Shown: piece by piece, positions 1-6,396 of the stretch
How the letters are laid out: each line of letters begins with the position of its first letter
Numbering within the stretch: position 1 is the first letter of the stretch
Source of the DNA: Bacteroidota bacterium
GTDB lineage: Bacteria > Bacteroidota > Bacteroidia > Bacteroidales > VadinHA17
Direction: 5' to 3'
DNA length: 6,579 bases
NCBI GenBank assembly: GCA_022711195.1
Contig: JAKLFN010000115.1
Span: 1 to 6,579 of the forward strand
Program-made: the position numbers and the translations under genes
Notes under the pieces: generated by a model
The model's input: the letters and a program-made list of their open reading frames with translations, nothing else
Told to the model about the DNA's origin: nothing
Database searches by the model: none

Positions 1-1
1 G

Positions 2-1201
2 AGGAAATCATCAGGTACAGGACCGTCAGGTAAAAGGGAGCTTGCCAGAAACTATTTCCATTTCAACCAGTGGCAGGCAATAACACCGGTGATAATTGTT
101 GCTGCAGGAATTTTTGCAGTAATAATAACAACAGCAAACAGGAAGGTTGTTACCGATAAAAGTTATCTCAATGCGGGAGGCACCGGTGGATATCAGATTT
201 ATGCCGAATCTGCTATTCCTCTCCTGGCGGATCTGACAAACGATTCTGGACGACGGGAATATGGTCTCGATGAAGATGAGCTCTCTGACCTTGAAGTTGT
301 TCAGGCTTCGCGCCTTGATGGAGATGATGCCAGCTGCCTTAATCTTAATCATATTACAGCGCCTCCTGTCTTAGGCATTGATCCATCCGGTTTCATCAGG
401 AGAGGATCATTTTCGTTTGCGACATCTATGAAAAAGTTTGCCGGAGAGAATCCCTGGAATATTATTGGCAGGCAGGCTGGAGAACAATGCATTTACGCCA
501 TTGCTGATCAGACTGTTCTGGACTGGGGCCTTAAGCTGAAAACTGGCGACACCCTGGTAATTAATGCTGAAGACGGGCAGGCGTTGAATATTATAATGTG
601 TGCCGGCCTCAAATCGTCATTTTTCCAGGGAAATCTTATCATCCATGAGAATGATATGGCCCGCTATTTCCCTTCTGTAGCCGGAAGTTCGCTCTTCCTT
701 TTTGACGGTAAAGAGGAGCTTTTATCAACATATCTGGAAGTGCTGGGACAGCGTTTCTATAACATTGGCTTTCTGGCTATGGATGCAGGTCAGAAGCTTG
801 CCTCCTTCCTTGAAGTTACAAATACCTATCTGAGTGTGTTTTCAATAATGGGGATCTTCGGTCTTATACTTGGTGTCACAGGCTTCGGCTTTATTCTCCT
901 GAGGATCTTTAATATACGCAGGCGGGAATTTGCATTAATGTCGGCGACGGGTTATTCATTACGAGACATACGCAGGTATATTCTTAATGATCAGGTACTG
1001 ATCCTCACCTGGGGCATTCTGACCGGTGTATCGTCGGGATTGGTCGCAACAATTCCTTCATTCAGAGGAGGGAATGAGATACCTTGGCTGACAATCACAC
1101 TCATGGTATTATTGCTTATTGCTACAGGAGTTATTACACTGGCAGTTTCCCTGAGGGGAGTCAGGAATGAAGTTCTTATAAGTCAGTTAAGGAACGAGTG
1201 A
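2..1201 (+). CDS. FtsX/MacB-type ABC transporter permease, C-terminal part (5' end outside window)
   Basis: This is the inner-membrane permease subunit of an ABC transporter in the FtsX-like (MacB/LolC) superfamily; the substrate cannot be told from sequence. The frame is open from base 2, so the start lies upstream. The internal GTG at 89 sits inside a transmembrane segment and is not a credible start. Of the 399 visible residues, about 23-46 form a hydrophobic helix (ITPVIIVAAGIFAVIITTAN). A long extracytoplasmic domain follows to about 270, containing the GDDASCLNLN and VLGIDPSG motifs that recur in this large-permease family. The terminal FtsX domain has helices at about 277-300, 331-351 and 361-382. 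Between the first two lies the cytoplasmic coupling-type segment RRREFALMSATGYS, typical of the part that contacts the ATPase. A four-helix pattern after a preceding soluble linker suggests the second half of a two-FtsX-domain protein. The partner ATPase is not in the window. The family call is confident; the function is not. Confidence 0.88.
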   Translation, partial: RKSSGTGPSGKRELARNYFHFNQWQAITPVIIVAAGIFAVIITTANRKVVTDKSYLNAGGTGGYQIYAESAIPLLADLTNDSGRREYGLDEDELSDLEVVQASRLDGDDASCLNLNHITAPPVLGIDPSGFIRRGSFSFATSMKKFAGENPWNIIGRQAGEQCIYAIADQTVLDWGLKLKTGDTLVINAEDGQALNIIMCAGLKSSFFQGNLIIHENDMARYFPSVAGSSLFLFDGKEELLSTYLEVLGQRFYNIGFLAMDAGQKLASFLEVTNTYLSVFSIMGIFGLILGVTGFGFILLRIFNIRRREFALMSATGYSLRDIRRYILNDQVLILTWGILTGVSSGLVATIPSFRGGNEIPWLTITLMVLLLIATGVITLAVSLRGVRNEVLISQLRNE

Positions 1202-1870
1202 TCAGAAACTAAGGTTATAAGAAATATTGATTATGTGCTCATCAGACAGCTTAGGCAGGTAGTCGCGCTGAAATATATATGCTGCCTCAATTGAATGTTT
1301 CTTCGATATACTGTATTCGATACCAGACGAAAACCTGTTCTTCCCGATAAATTTCTCAGGCTCCTTATTAAGAGGAACAAATGATTCGGCATATAAAAAA
1401 GGATTTGCCGGGAATGAAGGTGTCCTGTAGGTAGCTTTAATCCTGAACCTGGCTGTATAATCAGGATAATTATCTTCAGGATCCTCGATGTAAGTCCGGA
1501 ATCTTGTCTGAAACCTTATTCTTCCCTGGAGTGTCAGCCGGCTTATCTTTGCTTTTGCGACCAGGCCAGTGAAAATTTTATGCTGGAGATGATATTCTGT
1601 ATCCTTTTCATAAGCATCTGTCAGCCTGTATGATGCCTGTGCAGAAAGAAACGTGGTGATCTTATATTCTATACCCGCTTCCAGGAAATACTGCTCAATC
1701 TTCCCGGCGTCCTTGAAAGTACGAAGCTCGGCTGAGAAATCGGCATTAAGTTTTTCTGAGATATTTTCTTTGATATTCAGGGAATACCATATTCCAAAGT
1801 CTTTCTTCTGTGAAAAAGCTGAAAATGGCAGCAGGAATATGACAAATCCGGGAAGGAGCTTTTTAATCAT
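1202..1870 (-). CDS. DUF2490 family outer-membrane beta-barrel protein
   Basis: Predicted secreted outer-membrane beta-barrel of 222 residues with no known biochemical role. Starting at the ATG at 1870, the protein opens with a clean signal peptide (MIKKLLPGFVIFLLPFSAFS, likely cleaved before Gln21). The mature part is made of alternating amphipathic strands rich in aromatic and charged residues (IWYSLNIKENI, LEAGIEYKI, FSSGIEYSI, IEAAYIFQRDYL) and ends in a terminal Phe (INISYNLSF), as expected for barrel insertion by the BAM machinery. This pattern and length fit DUF2490. The frame stays open upstream to an ATG at 1939, but that start would place about 23 polar residues before the signal peptide and lies inside the DUF4956 gene. 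An ATG at 1879 (MATMIKK) is a possible alternative. The start overlaps the DUF4956 stop by eight bases (ATGATTAA), so translational coupling is likely. Its stop abuts the stop of the convergent permease. Confidence 0.85.
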   Translation of the reverse strand: MIKKLLPGFVIFLLPFSAFSQKKDFGIWYSLNIKENISEKLNADFSAELRTFKDAGKIEQYFLEAGIEYKITTFLSAQASYRLTDAYEKDTEYHLQHKIFTGLVAKAKISRLTLQGRIRFQTRFRTYIEDPEDNYPDYTARFRIKATYRTPSFPANPFLYAESFVPLNKEPEKFIGKNRFSSGIEYSISKKHSIEAAYIFQRDYLPKLSDEHIINISYNLSF

Positions 1871-2564
1871 CGTCGCCATCGTCGCCTTTGACCGATTCAA
1901 CAAGGTCTGTCTGGTTAATTTCCCTGCCGGATTCTTCATAATATACCTTCAGAACGCATGAATTTTTCAGAAAATCGATCTTGCCAATCTCTATTCTGTT
2001 GATCTTGGTAACTCCGGTCCTCTGACGCAGATCTTCCAACAGACCCTGGTAGTTTTCGGGTTTTATCATGTCTATTTTTTCATAGACTATCAGCTTTGAT
2101 GATTCATGTTTCAGCAGCCATACCTTTTCAAGTCCATAGGTTGCCAGGATAACTGCAGCGTTAGTGAAAAAGATCTCAACAAGGCTTGTATCTGTACCGG
2201 CAAGTGCGTTAATGACTGATATCCCGATTATAAGGAACAGGTATGTCATTTCCCTGATCGGCATCTGGCTGGTGCGGTATCTTATAATCCCGAATATTGC
2301 AAAAAGTCCCAGGGCAAAGCCTATCTGAAGCGTGACACTCTCAAGGAGGTAGCATAAGAAGAATACGATACTGGAGATCAGAAAATATGTGAACAGATAA
2401 TCTTTCCGCCGTGTTGTTGAATAATAGAGCCATCGGATCAGGATCATTATCACTGCAAAGTTCAGGGCGAACCTGCACAGCAGTTCTATGAAGCTTGAGA
2501 GATCGAATATTTCTATACTCTTCCACACGATCTTATCGGGAGGAAACGCGTAAAGCAAATTCAT
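1863..2564 (-). CDS. DUF4956 family inner-membrane protein
   Basis: Integral membrane protein of 233 residues, function unknown. About five hydrophobic segments are visible: residues 31-48, 57-76, 80-95, 106-122 and 130-150. The central block GLFAIFGIIRYRTSQMPIREMTYLFLIIGISVINALAG (given here in pieces: GLFAIFGIIRYRT at 86-98, REMTYLFLIIG at 104-114, ISVINALAG at 115-123) is the recognisable DUF4956 signature. A soluble, presumably cytoplasmic tail of about 80 residues follows, with a mixed alpha/beta look (LLEDLRQRTGVTKINRIEIG). It ends in the acidic run GDDGDDD encoded by a tandem 9-bp repeat. In other genomes DUF4956 proteins often sit beside polyphosphate-polymerase-like VTC-domain or CotH genes; neither is seen here. 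The gene starts 31 bp after the carbonic anhydrase stop and overlaps the DUF2490 start by eight bases, so the three are probably co-transcribed. An inner-membrane partner for the DUF2490 barrel is a reasonable inference. Confidence 0.87.
   Translation of the reverse strand: MNLLYAFPPDKIVWKSIEIFDLSSFIELLCRFALNFAVIMILIRWLYYSTTRRKDYLFTYFLISSIVFFLCYLLESVTLQIGFALGLFAIFGIIRYRTSQMPIREMTYLFLIIGISVINALAGTDTSLVEIFFTNAAVILATYGLEKVWLLKHESSKLIVYEKIDMIKPENYQGLLEDLRQRTGVTKINRIEIGKIDFLKNSCVLKVYYEESGREINQTDLVESVKGDDGDDD
1869..1886 (-). repeat. Tandem 9-bp repeat (GGCGACGAT x2) at DUF4956/DUF2490 junction
   Basis: On the minus strand the last codons of the DUF4956 gene are two exact copies of GGCGACGAT followed by GAT TAA. 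The repeat encodes Gly-Asp-Asp twice and creates two in-frame ATG triplets for the downstream DUF2490 gene, at 1879 and 1870. Copy-number change would be in frame for both genes (9 bp): it would alter the acidic tail of one protein and the distance between candidate starts of the other. That consequence is inferred; the repeat itself is directly visible. Confidence 0.8.
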
Positions 2565-2595
2565 TCAGGATAGTTTATTAGTTAGGATCGCAAGA

Positions 2596-3237
2596 TCAAT
2601 AATTTTCGGGGAGAAGGCCATATTCTTTCCATTCCTCGAGGGGAAGTGTCAGATCGTTAATAAGTCCGCTCTTGATATCGAACATCCAGCCATGTACCCA
2701 TACTTTTCTCCCTTTGCGGAATGCACGCTGAATGATCGGTGTACGGAGAAGGTTTTTTATTTGTACAATAACATTCATTTCCGAAAGCTGGTCGCACATC
2801 TCCGAAAAATCTCCGATTGCTTCAAGTTCTTTTTTATGGAAGTGGTAGATATCTGTGATCTGACTTATCCAGTTTTCGACAATATCTTCCTCAGGCAGTC
2901 CTTCCACCGCAGCCTTTACACCTCCGCATTTATGGTGGCCAAGCACTATAATATGCTCTATATTAAGCAATTCAACGGCATATTCAATTATCGACAGAAG
3001 GTTTATATCTGTCAGGTTAACCTGGTTTGCAATATTCCTGTGTACAAAAAGTTCTCCCGGTTCAGAACCTGTAATTACATCAAGTGGGATCCTGCTGTCG
3101 GAACAACCGATAAATAGAAACTTGGGTTTCTGGGGACTTGAGAGCTCGCTGAAATAATGTGGATCTGTCTTTAACTTATCTGCAGCCCATAATATATTGT
3201 TTTTCAGCAGATCGATATAGTCGTTATGCTGGATCAT
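2596..3237 (-). CDS. Beta-class carbonic anhydrase
   Basis: Zinc enzyme for reversible hydration of CO2 to bicarbonate, expected to be cytoplasmic; no signal peptide or membrane segment is present. The 213-residue length is typical of bacterial Can-type beta enzymes. Zinc ligands are visible as Cys45 (in GCSDSRIP), His101 and Cys104 (in GHHKCGG). The catalytic dyad is Asp47-Arg49 of the CSDSR motif. FVHRNIAN (64-71), IIEYAVELL (83-91) and the IIVLGH strand (96-101) complete the standard core. The C-terminal VHGWMFDIKSG (181-191) matches the usual final beta strand. It starts 10 bp after the kinase stop and is followed 31 bp later by the DUF4956 gene, so it looks like the middle of a co-transcribed run. 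Physiologically it could supply bicarbonate for carboxylation or pH balance; no direct link to rhamnose breakdown is known. The family call is very secure. Confidence 0.97.
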   Translation of the reverse strand: MIQHNDYIDLLKNNILWAADKLKTDPHYFSELSSPQKPKFLFIGCSDSRIPLDVITGSEPGELFVHRNIANQVNLTDINLLSIIEYAVELLNIEHIIVLGHHKCGGVKAAVEGLPEEDIVENWISQITDIYHFHKKELEAIGDFSEMCDQLSEMNVIVQIKNLLRTPIIQRAFRKGRKVWVHGWMFDIKSGLINDLTLPLEEWKEYGLLPENY

Positions 3238-3247
3238 AATTACAATA

Positions 3248-4609
3248 TCAGTATTTGTTCAGGCCGAGGTTCAGAACCGGTTTGTGTGTTGGCTCCAGGG
3301 TATTTAGTACAACAAGTGCTGCACCAAGAGCTGTTGCATTGTTTACTTCAGAAGTATATACATTTTTCATCGAAAAGGCATCTGCAAGCATTGTTATGAA
3401 CAGTGTATTCTTTGAGAAGCCTCCTGTAATATATATATTTTCAGTATCGTCATCTGACGGAATGATGAGGTCAATGGCTTCAATAGTAAGATCGACAAGC
3501 TCAATCATAAGCTGATGGTATGCCTCGTCGCTTGTTTTGAAAGTGAAAAAATCATTTTTCTCAAGAAGCGTCCGTGAATAAGGTTTATTGTCGAAATAAA
3601 ACCTGTTCTCACCGAATTTCTTCCTGCATTCCTCAAGCATTTTCTTATCAGGCTTCACATTTTTAAAGAATCCTGAGGGAATTTTAAAATGGTTGCTAAT
3701 TCTCTTTGCTGCTTCTTCGTGGAGATTTCCCAGGAAGAGACGTGATGATTTCACCGGCTGACGGGTGATGCTCATATAGCATAGACAATCCTTGTCGAGC
3801 TGCTCTGCAGTAAGAGTCTCGGTATTGTAAGGATTCATGTTTATACACCATGTGCCTGTAGAAACCAGTAGGAATTTTCCATTGCTGCCGCTGATATATG
3901 GTGCCAGCGATGATGAGCTGTCGTGAATCCCTATTCCAACATGTATTTTTTTGCCGTCGATGGTCACTTCATTGAGTGTTTCTGCCGGAGATGGTTCCGG
4001 AAGATTGAATCCTTCTTCCCTGGTCCACTGGTGATAATTCATATTATCGAAATCCCACAGTGCTGTATGGCAGCCTATTGAAGTATGTTCGGAAAAAATC
4101 TTTCCGGTAAGGATATATGAAAGGTACTGGGGAAAGTGCAGTATAGTCCGTACCTGTCCAAAAACACCGGGTTTAACATTCTTGAGCCAGAGAGCCTGCA
4201 TTCCCGAATTCAACATACCAAGAGCAGGAGATGCTGTCTTACGGCAAAACTCATCCTGTCCGCCTGAACGGCGGTAAATTTTCTCAGGGATCTTTTCGTC
4301 AACAGGTTTAAGGTAATTATATATAGGTGTAAGTCTTTTTCCCTTGTCATCAAGAAATGCCAGGGTAGCGCCATATGTTGCAAAGTTGACAGCCGTGAGG
4401 TCGTATTTGTCGGAGTTCACAAGTTCCTTAACTGTTGAATGGATCCATTTCTCGATCTTTTCAATATCGTCACAGGGAAATCCGTCATCATCCTCAATTT
4501 CCGGGAATCTCTCTTCCTTCTCTGAGATTATATTAAGGTCATAGTCGAACAAAAGAGTTTTTTTGTTTGTCTTTCCTATGTCAAAAACTGCAATTACCTT
4601 TTCTTTCAT
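3248..4609 (-). CDS. rhaB: FGGY-family sugar kinase, probable L-rhamnulose kinase
   Basis: Predicted cytoplasmic ATP-dependent kinase that phosphorylates L-rhamnulose to L-rhamnulose 1-phosphate, the step after RhaA; this specificity is inferred from the neighbours. The 453 residues show the two-domain FGGY layout. The N-terminal phosphate loop is FDIGKTNKK (9-17). A middle segment, LHFPQYLSYILTGK (157-170), resembles the PDYFSYRLTGK segment of E. coli RhaB. The catalytic base is Asp230 in GIHDSSSSLAP, equivalent to the SHDTASA motif of RhaB. The second-domain nucleotide loop is STGTW (250-254), followed by ITGGFSKNTLF (394-404) and NATALGAAL (424-432). It is shorter than E. coli RhaB (about 489 residues) and its first loop reads DIGKTN rather than DLGASSGR, so it belongs to a divergent FGGY branch; fuculo- or xylulokinase activity cannot be excluded. 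It lies 88 bp after rhaA, with a terminator in that gap, and 10 bp before the carbonic anhydrase. Confidence 0.82.
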   Translation of the reverse strand: MKEKVIAVFDIGKTNKKTLLFDYDLNIISEKEERFPEIEDDDGFPCDDIEKIEKWIHSTVKELVNSDKYDLTAVNFATYGATLAFLDDKGKRLTPIYNYLKPVDEKIPEKIYRRSGGQDEFCRKTASPALGMLNSGMQALWLKNVKPGVFGQVRTILHFPQYLSYILTGKIFSEHTSIGCHTALWDFDNMNYHQWTREEGFNLPEPSPAETLNEVTIDGKKIHVGIGIHDSSSSLAPYISGSNGKFLLVSTGTWCINMNPYNTETLTAEQLDKDCLCYMSITRQPVKSSRLFLGNLHEEAAKRISNHFKIPSGFFKNVKPDKKMLEECRKKFGENRFYFDNKPYSRTLLEKNDFFTFKTSDEAYHQLMIELVDLTIEAIDLIIPSDDDTENIYITGGFSKNTLFITMLADAFSMKNVYTSEVNNATALGAALVVLNTLEPTHKPVLNLGLNKY

Positions 4610-4617
4610 ATCATTTA

Positions 4618-4629
4618 CCCTTTCCCCCC
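4618..4629 (-). promoter_or_regulatory. Possible purine-rich ribosome binding tract for the kinase
   Basis: The minus strand reads GGGGGGAAAGGG, eight bases upstream of the kinase ATG at 4609. It is the only strong purine tract preceding any start in this window; rhaA, rhaM and the carbonic anhydrase lack one. A short complementary TCCC just upstream (4633-4636) could pair with part of it. Shine-Dalgarno use is weak in Bacteroidota, so a role in initiation is tentative. The tract supports the ATG at 4609 as the start. Confidence 0.3.
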
Positions 4630-4644
4630 GGAGGGATTTTCTGT

Positions 4645-4691
4645 AAAAAAAAGTGGCTGTCCTGAAATAAAAATTGATTTTCAGGACAGCC
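4645..4691 (-). terminator. Intrinsic terminator after rhaA
   Basis: Arms 4655-4667 (GGCTGTCCTGAAA on the plus strand) and 4679-4691 (TTTCAGGACAGCC) form a perfect 13-bp stem around an 11-base A/T-rich loop. Read on the minus strand, the stem is followed by AC and then eight T residues (4652-4645), the classic Rho-independent form. The stem begins seven bases after the rhaA stop codon. On the plus strand no T run follows the stem, so termination is expected mainly for rhaA transcripts. It lies upstream of the same-strand kinase gene and would limit read-through into it. Confidence 0.9.
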
Positions 4692-4697
4692 GTCTTA

Positions 4698-5966
4698 TTA
4701 TTTCCGTTTTCTTAAAACTTCATTTTCGTATTTAACTATCTCATTAATATAGTCTTCACCTACGGGAACATTATTTTTCATGCAGAAATAATCCCATATT
4801 GCGCCGTATGGTTTTGTTTTCATGAGTTCAAGCAGTGAGAGTCTCTCGAAGGTTTTTCCCTGTTCCTCATATTTCACGAGGGTATTCCACGGTTCGAGCA
4901 ATGCATAGAGAAATGCCATTTGTGCGGCACGTGTTCCGATCACATATGCTCCTACCCTGTTAAGGCTTGCATCGAAATAGTCGAGACCGATATTTACCCT
5001 GCCGAGAGCTTTGGCACGAATGATCTCCTGAACGATAAGGAGCAATTCATCGTTAAAAGTAAGGACGTGGTCGCTGTCCCAGCGCACACCCCTGGTAAGA
5101 TGAAGCATCAGCTCATCGATATAGAGAAGCATTGATGAGATCTTATCACCTACCTGTTCTGTCGGATGGAAATGACCGTTATCGAGTGTGAGCATAATGT
5201 TATTTTTAACAGTATACCCTACATAGAAATCATGTGAACCTACTACCATGCTTTCAGAACCGATACCGAATAATTTACTCTCAACTGAGTCTTTCAGATA
5301 TTTCTTTGGATATTTAACAGCAAAAATTTCGTCGAGTGATTTCATGAGTATCTTCCTGTGTGTGTACCTGTCAACAGGAATATCTTTTGATCCGTCAGGA
5401 ATCCAGAGGTTATGGCATGAAGGTGTCCCAAGCTGGCGTCCCATTTCGGCTGCGATCTTGCGGCATCTTTTTACATGTTCAACCCAGAATTTTCTTATCC
5501 TCGGATTTTTGCTGGCAAGAGTGTATCCATCATCGGCCAGCGGATGAGAGAAGTTTGTACAGTTGAAGTCGAGGCCTATCTTTCTCTTCTTAGCCCAGTT
5601 AATCCAGCCCTGGAAATGCTTCACTTCTATTTCGTCGCGGTCAACCAGTTTGCCTCCGAACTCACCATATATCGCATGAAGGCTTAGTCTCTGTTTACCA
5701 GGGAGCAGAGAGAAGACTTTATCGAGATCAGCTCTCATTTCTTCAATTGTCCTGGCTTTTCCCGGGTAATTGCCGGTTGCCTGTATTCCTCCACCACCGA
5801 GTTCAGCGCCAGGCTTCTCAAAACCACCGACATCATCTGTCTGCCAGCAGTGCAGGCTGATAACAATCTTCTCCAGTTCTTTTAATGCCTGTGTTGTATC
5901 AATACCGAGGTCAGCATATTGCTTTTTTGCAAGCTGATACGATTTTTCTATTAAGTCTTTTTTCAT
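4698..5966 (-). CDS. rhaA: L-rhamnose isomerase
   Basis: Cytoplasmic metal-dependent isomerase converting L-rhamnose to L-rhamnulose, the first committed step of the phosphorylating rhamnose pathway. The 422-residue protein aligns along its whole length with E. coli RhaA (419 residues). Shared blocks include LHCWQTDDVGGFE (38-50), GGIQATGNYPGKAR (59-72), LDFNCTNFSHPL (132-143), VESKLFGIGSES (228-239), LDNGHFHPTE (261-270), VRWDSDHV (294-301) and the near C-terminal KYENEVLRKRK. Residues equivalent to the E. coli metal ligands Glu234, Asp267, His294, Asp302 and Asp304 are all present at a constant offset of five: Glu229, Asp262, His289, Asp297 and Asp299. The ATG at 5966 (MKKDLIEKSYQLAKKQ) is chosen because it matches the family N-terminus. 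The frame extends to an ATG at 6020, but that stretch is translated from an intergenic repeat. No Shine-Dalgarno is evident. It lies 102 bp after rhaM and is followed at once by a terminator. Confidence 0.98.
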   Translation of the reverse strand: MKKDLIEKSYQLAKKQYADLGIDTTQALKELEKIVISLHCWQTDDVGGFEKPGAELGGGGIQATGNYPGKARTIEEMRADLDKVFSLLPGKQRLSLHAIYGEFGGKLVDRDEIEVKHFQGWINWAKKRKIGLDFNCTNFSHPLADDGYTLASKNPRIRKFWVEHVKRCRKIAAEMGRQLGTPSCHNLWIPDGSKDIPVDRYTHRKILMKSLDEIFAVKYPKKYLKDSVESKLFGIGSESMVVGSHDFYVGYTVKNNIMLTLDNGHFHPTEQVGDKISSMLLYIDELMLHLTRGVRWDSDHVLTFNDELLLIVQEIIRAKALGRVNIGLDYFDASLNRVGAYVIGTRAAQMAFLYALLEPWNTLVKYEEQGKTFERLSLLELMKTKPYGAIWDYFCMKNNVPVGEDYINEIVKYENEVLRKRK

Positions 5967-6001
5967 ATCTCGTATAATTAAAATTAATATTCTGATTAAA
6001 A

Positions 6002-6067
6002 GGCATAAGGCGTCAGGCATCAGGCATCAGGCGAAGAAATTCTTACCGATGCCTGCTGCCTGTCGCC
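6002..6067. repeat. Heptamer-built imperfect palindrome between rhaM and rhaA
   Basis: On the plus strand, bases 6002-6029 are four tandem heptamers close to GGCATCA (GGCATAA, GGCGTCA, GGCATCA, GGCATCA), followed by a partial GGCG. Bases 6048-6067 contain three degenerate copies in the opposite orientation. Arms 6009-6028 and 6048-6067 pair at 18 of 20 positions; the mismatches are 6013/6063 and 6020/6056. The 19-base loop carries a further small inverted repeat (AAGA AAT TCTT, 6034-6044). The right arm stops one base before the rhaM stop codon. No T run follows on either strand, so it is not a standard terminator. It resembles a REP-like intergenic palindrome that could stabilise the 3' end of the rhaT-rhaM message or slow the polymerase; function is inferred. 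Confidence 0.75.
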
Positions 6068-6068
6068 G

Positions 6069-6386
6069 TTATTCCATATAAAATACCTGTTCCAGGGGAA
6101 TTGATATAGGAGAATTATCAGGATTTGTTTCCATGATATCGGCCATATATTTCCACCATTTCTTTACAATTTCCGTTGTTCCGAGATCCTGAGATGATGA
6201 CTCTCCCGATTGTTCCTGGTATGCAAACAAAGTGTTTGTCTCTTCATCGAGGAATATTGAATAGTTTCCGACACCTGCATCTTTAAGAAGCTTAACAAGC
6301 TCAGGCCATATCTCACTATGTCTCTTTCTGTATTCCTCTTTCAGTCCGGGATACAGTTTCATTTTAAATCCAAATCGTTTTACCAT
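6069..6386 (-). CDS. rhaM: L-rhamnose mutarotase
   Basis: Small cytoplasmic enzyme (105 residues; E. coli RhaM is about 104) that interconverts the alpha and beta anomers of L-rhamnose, giving RhaA its preferred form. Clear family blocks are EEYRKRHSEIWPEL (17-30), LLKDAGVGNYSIFLDEETN (33-51), KKWWKYMADIM (75-85) and NPDNSPISIPLEQVFYM (88-104). His23 corresponds to catalytic His22 of E. coli RhaM and Tyr19 to Tyr18. The paired tryptophans Trp77-Trp78 are also retained. The start at 6386 gives MVKRFGFKMKLYPG, matching the family N-terminus. No clear Shine-Dalgarno precedes it. It begins 10 bp after the rhaT stop, so the two are very likely co-transcribed. Its stop codon lies next to the heptamer palindrome that separates it from rhaA. 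Confidence 0.97.
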   Translation of the reverse strand: MVKRFGFKMKLYPGLKEEYRKRHSEIWPELVKLLKDAGVGNYSIFLDEETNTLFAYQEQSGESSSQDLGTTEIVKKWWKYMADIMETNPDNSPISIPLEQVFYME

Positions 6387-6396
6387 ATCAATAAAT

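Noticed and set aside
26..352. Minus-strand open frame opposite the permease
   Set aside because: It is antisense to a recognisable FtsX-like coding region, and its translation is low-complexity in places and matches nothing.
1871..1939. Longer DUF2490 start at 1939
   Set aside because: It would put a polar 23-residue leader ahead of a complete signal peptide and lies within the DUF4956 coding region.
1653..1961. Plus-strand open frames opposite DUF2490, carbonic anhydrase, kinase and rhaA (also 2692-3117, 3255-3515, 4344-4544, 4920-5135, 5248-5687)
   Set aside because: Each lies antisense to a well-supported gene, and its translation shows no domain, signal peptide or family resemblance.
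2341..2526. Short minus-strand open frame inside DUF4956
   Set aside because: It is an alternate frame within a clear membrane-protein gene, with no independent support.
2586..2600. Small hairpin GATC-GCAA-GATC between the carbonic anhydrase and DUF4956 genes
   Set aside because: It is only a 4-bp stem with no T run, and is expected by chance.
5967..6000. Bacteroidota-type promoter (TTTG / TAnnTTTG) upstream of rhaA
   Set aside because: The minus strand has TAATTTTA, one base off the -7 consensus, but no TTTG at suitable spacing upstream; the stretch is simply A/T-rich.
5967..6020. N-terminal extension of rhaA to the ATG at 6020 (MPDALCLLIRILILIIRD)
   Set aside because: The extra 18 residues are translated from the heptamer repeat and A/T-rich spacer, and they have no match in the RhaA family, which begins at the ATG at 5966.
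6002..6067. Heptamer array as a CRISPR or as a Rho-independent terminator
   Set aside because: The units are 7 bp with no spacers, and no T run follows the hairpin on either strand.
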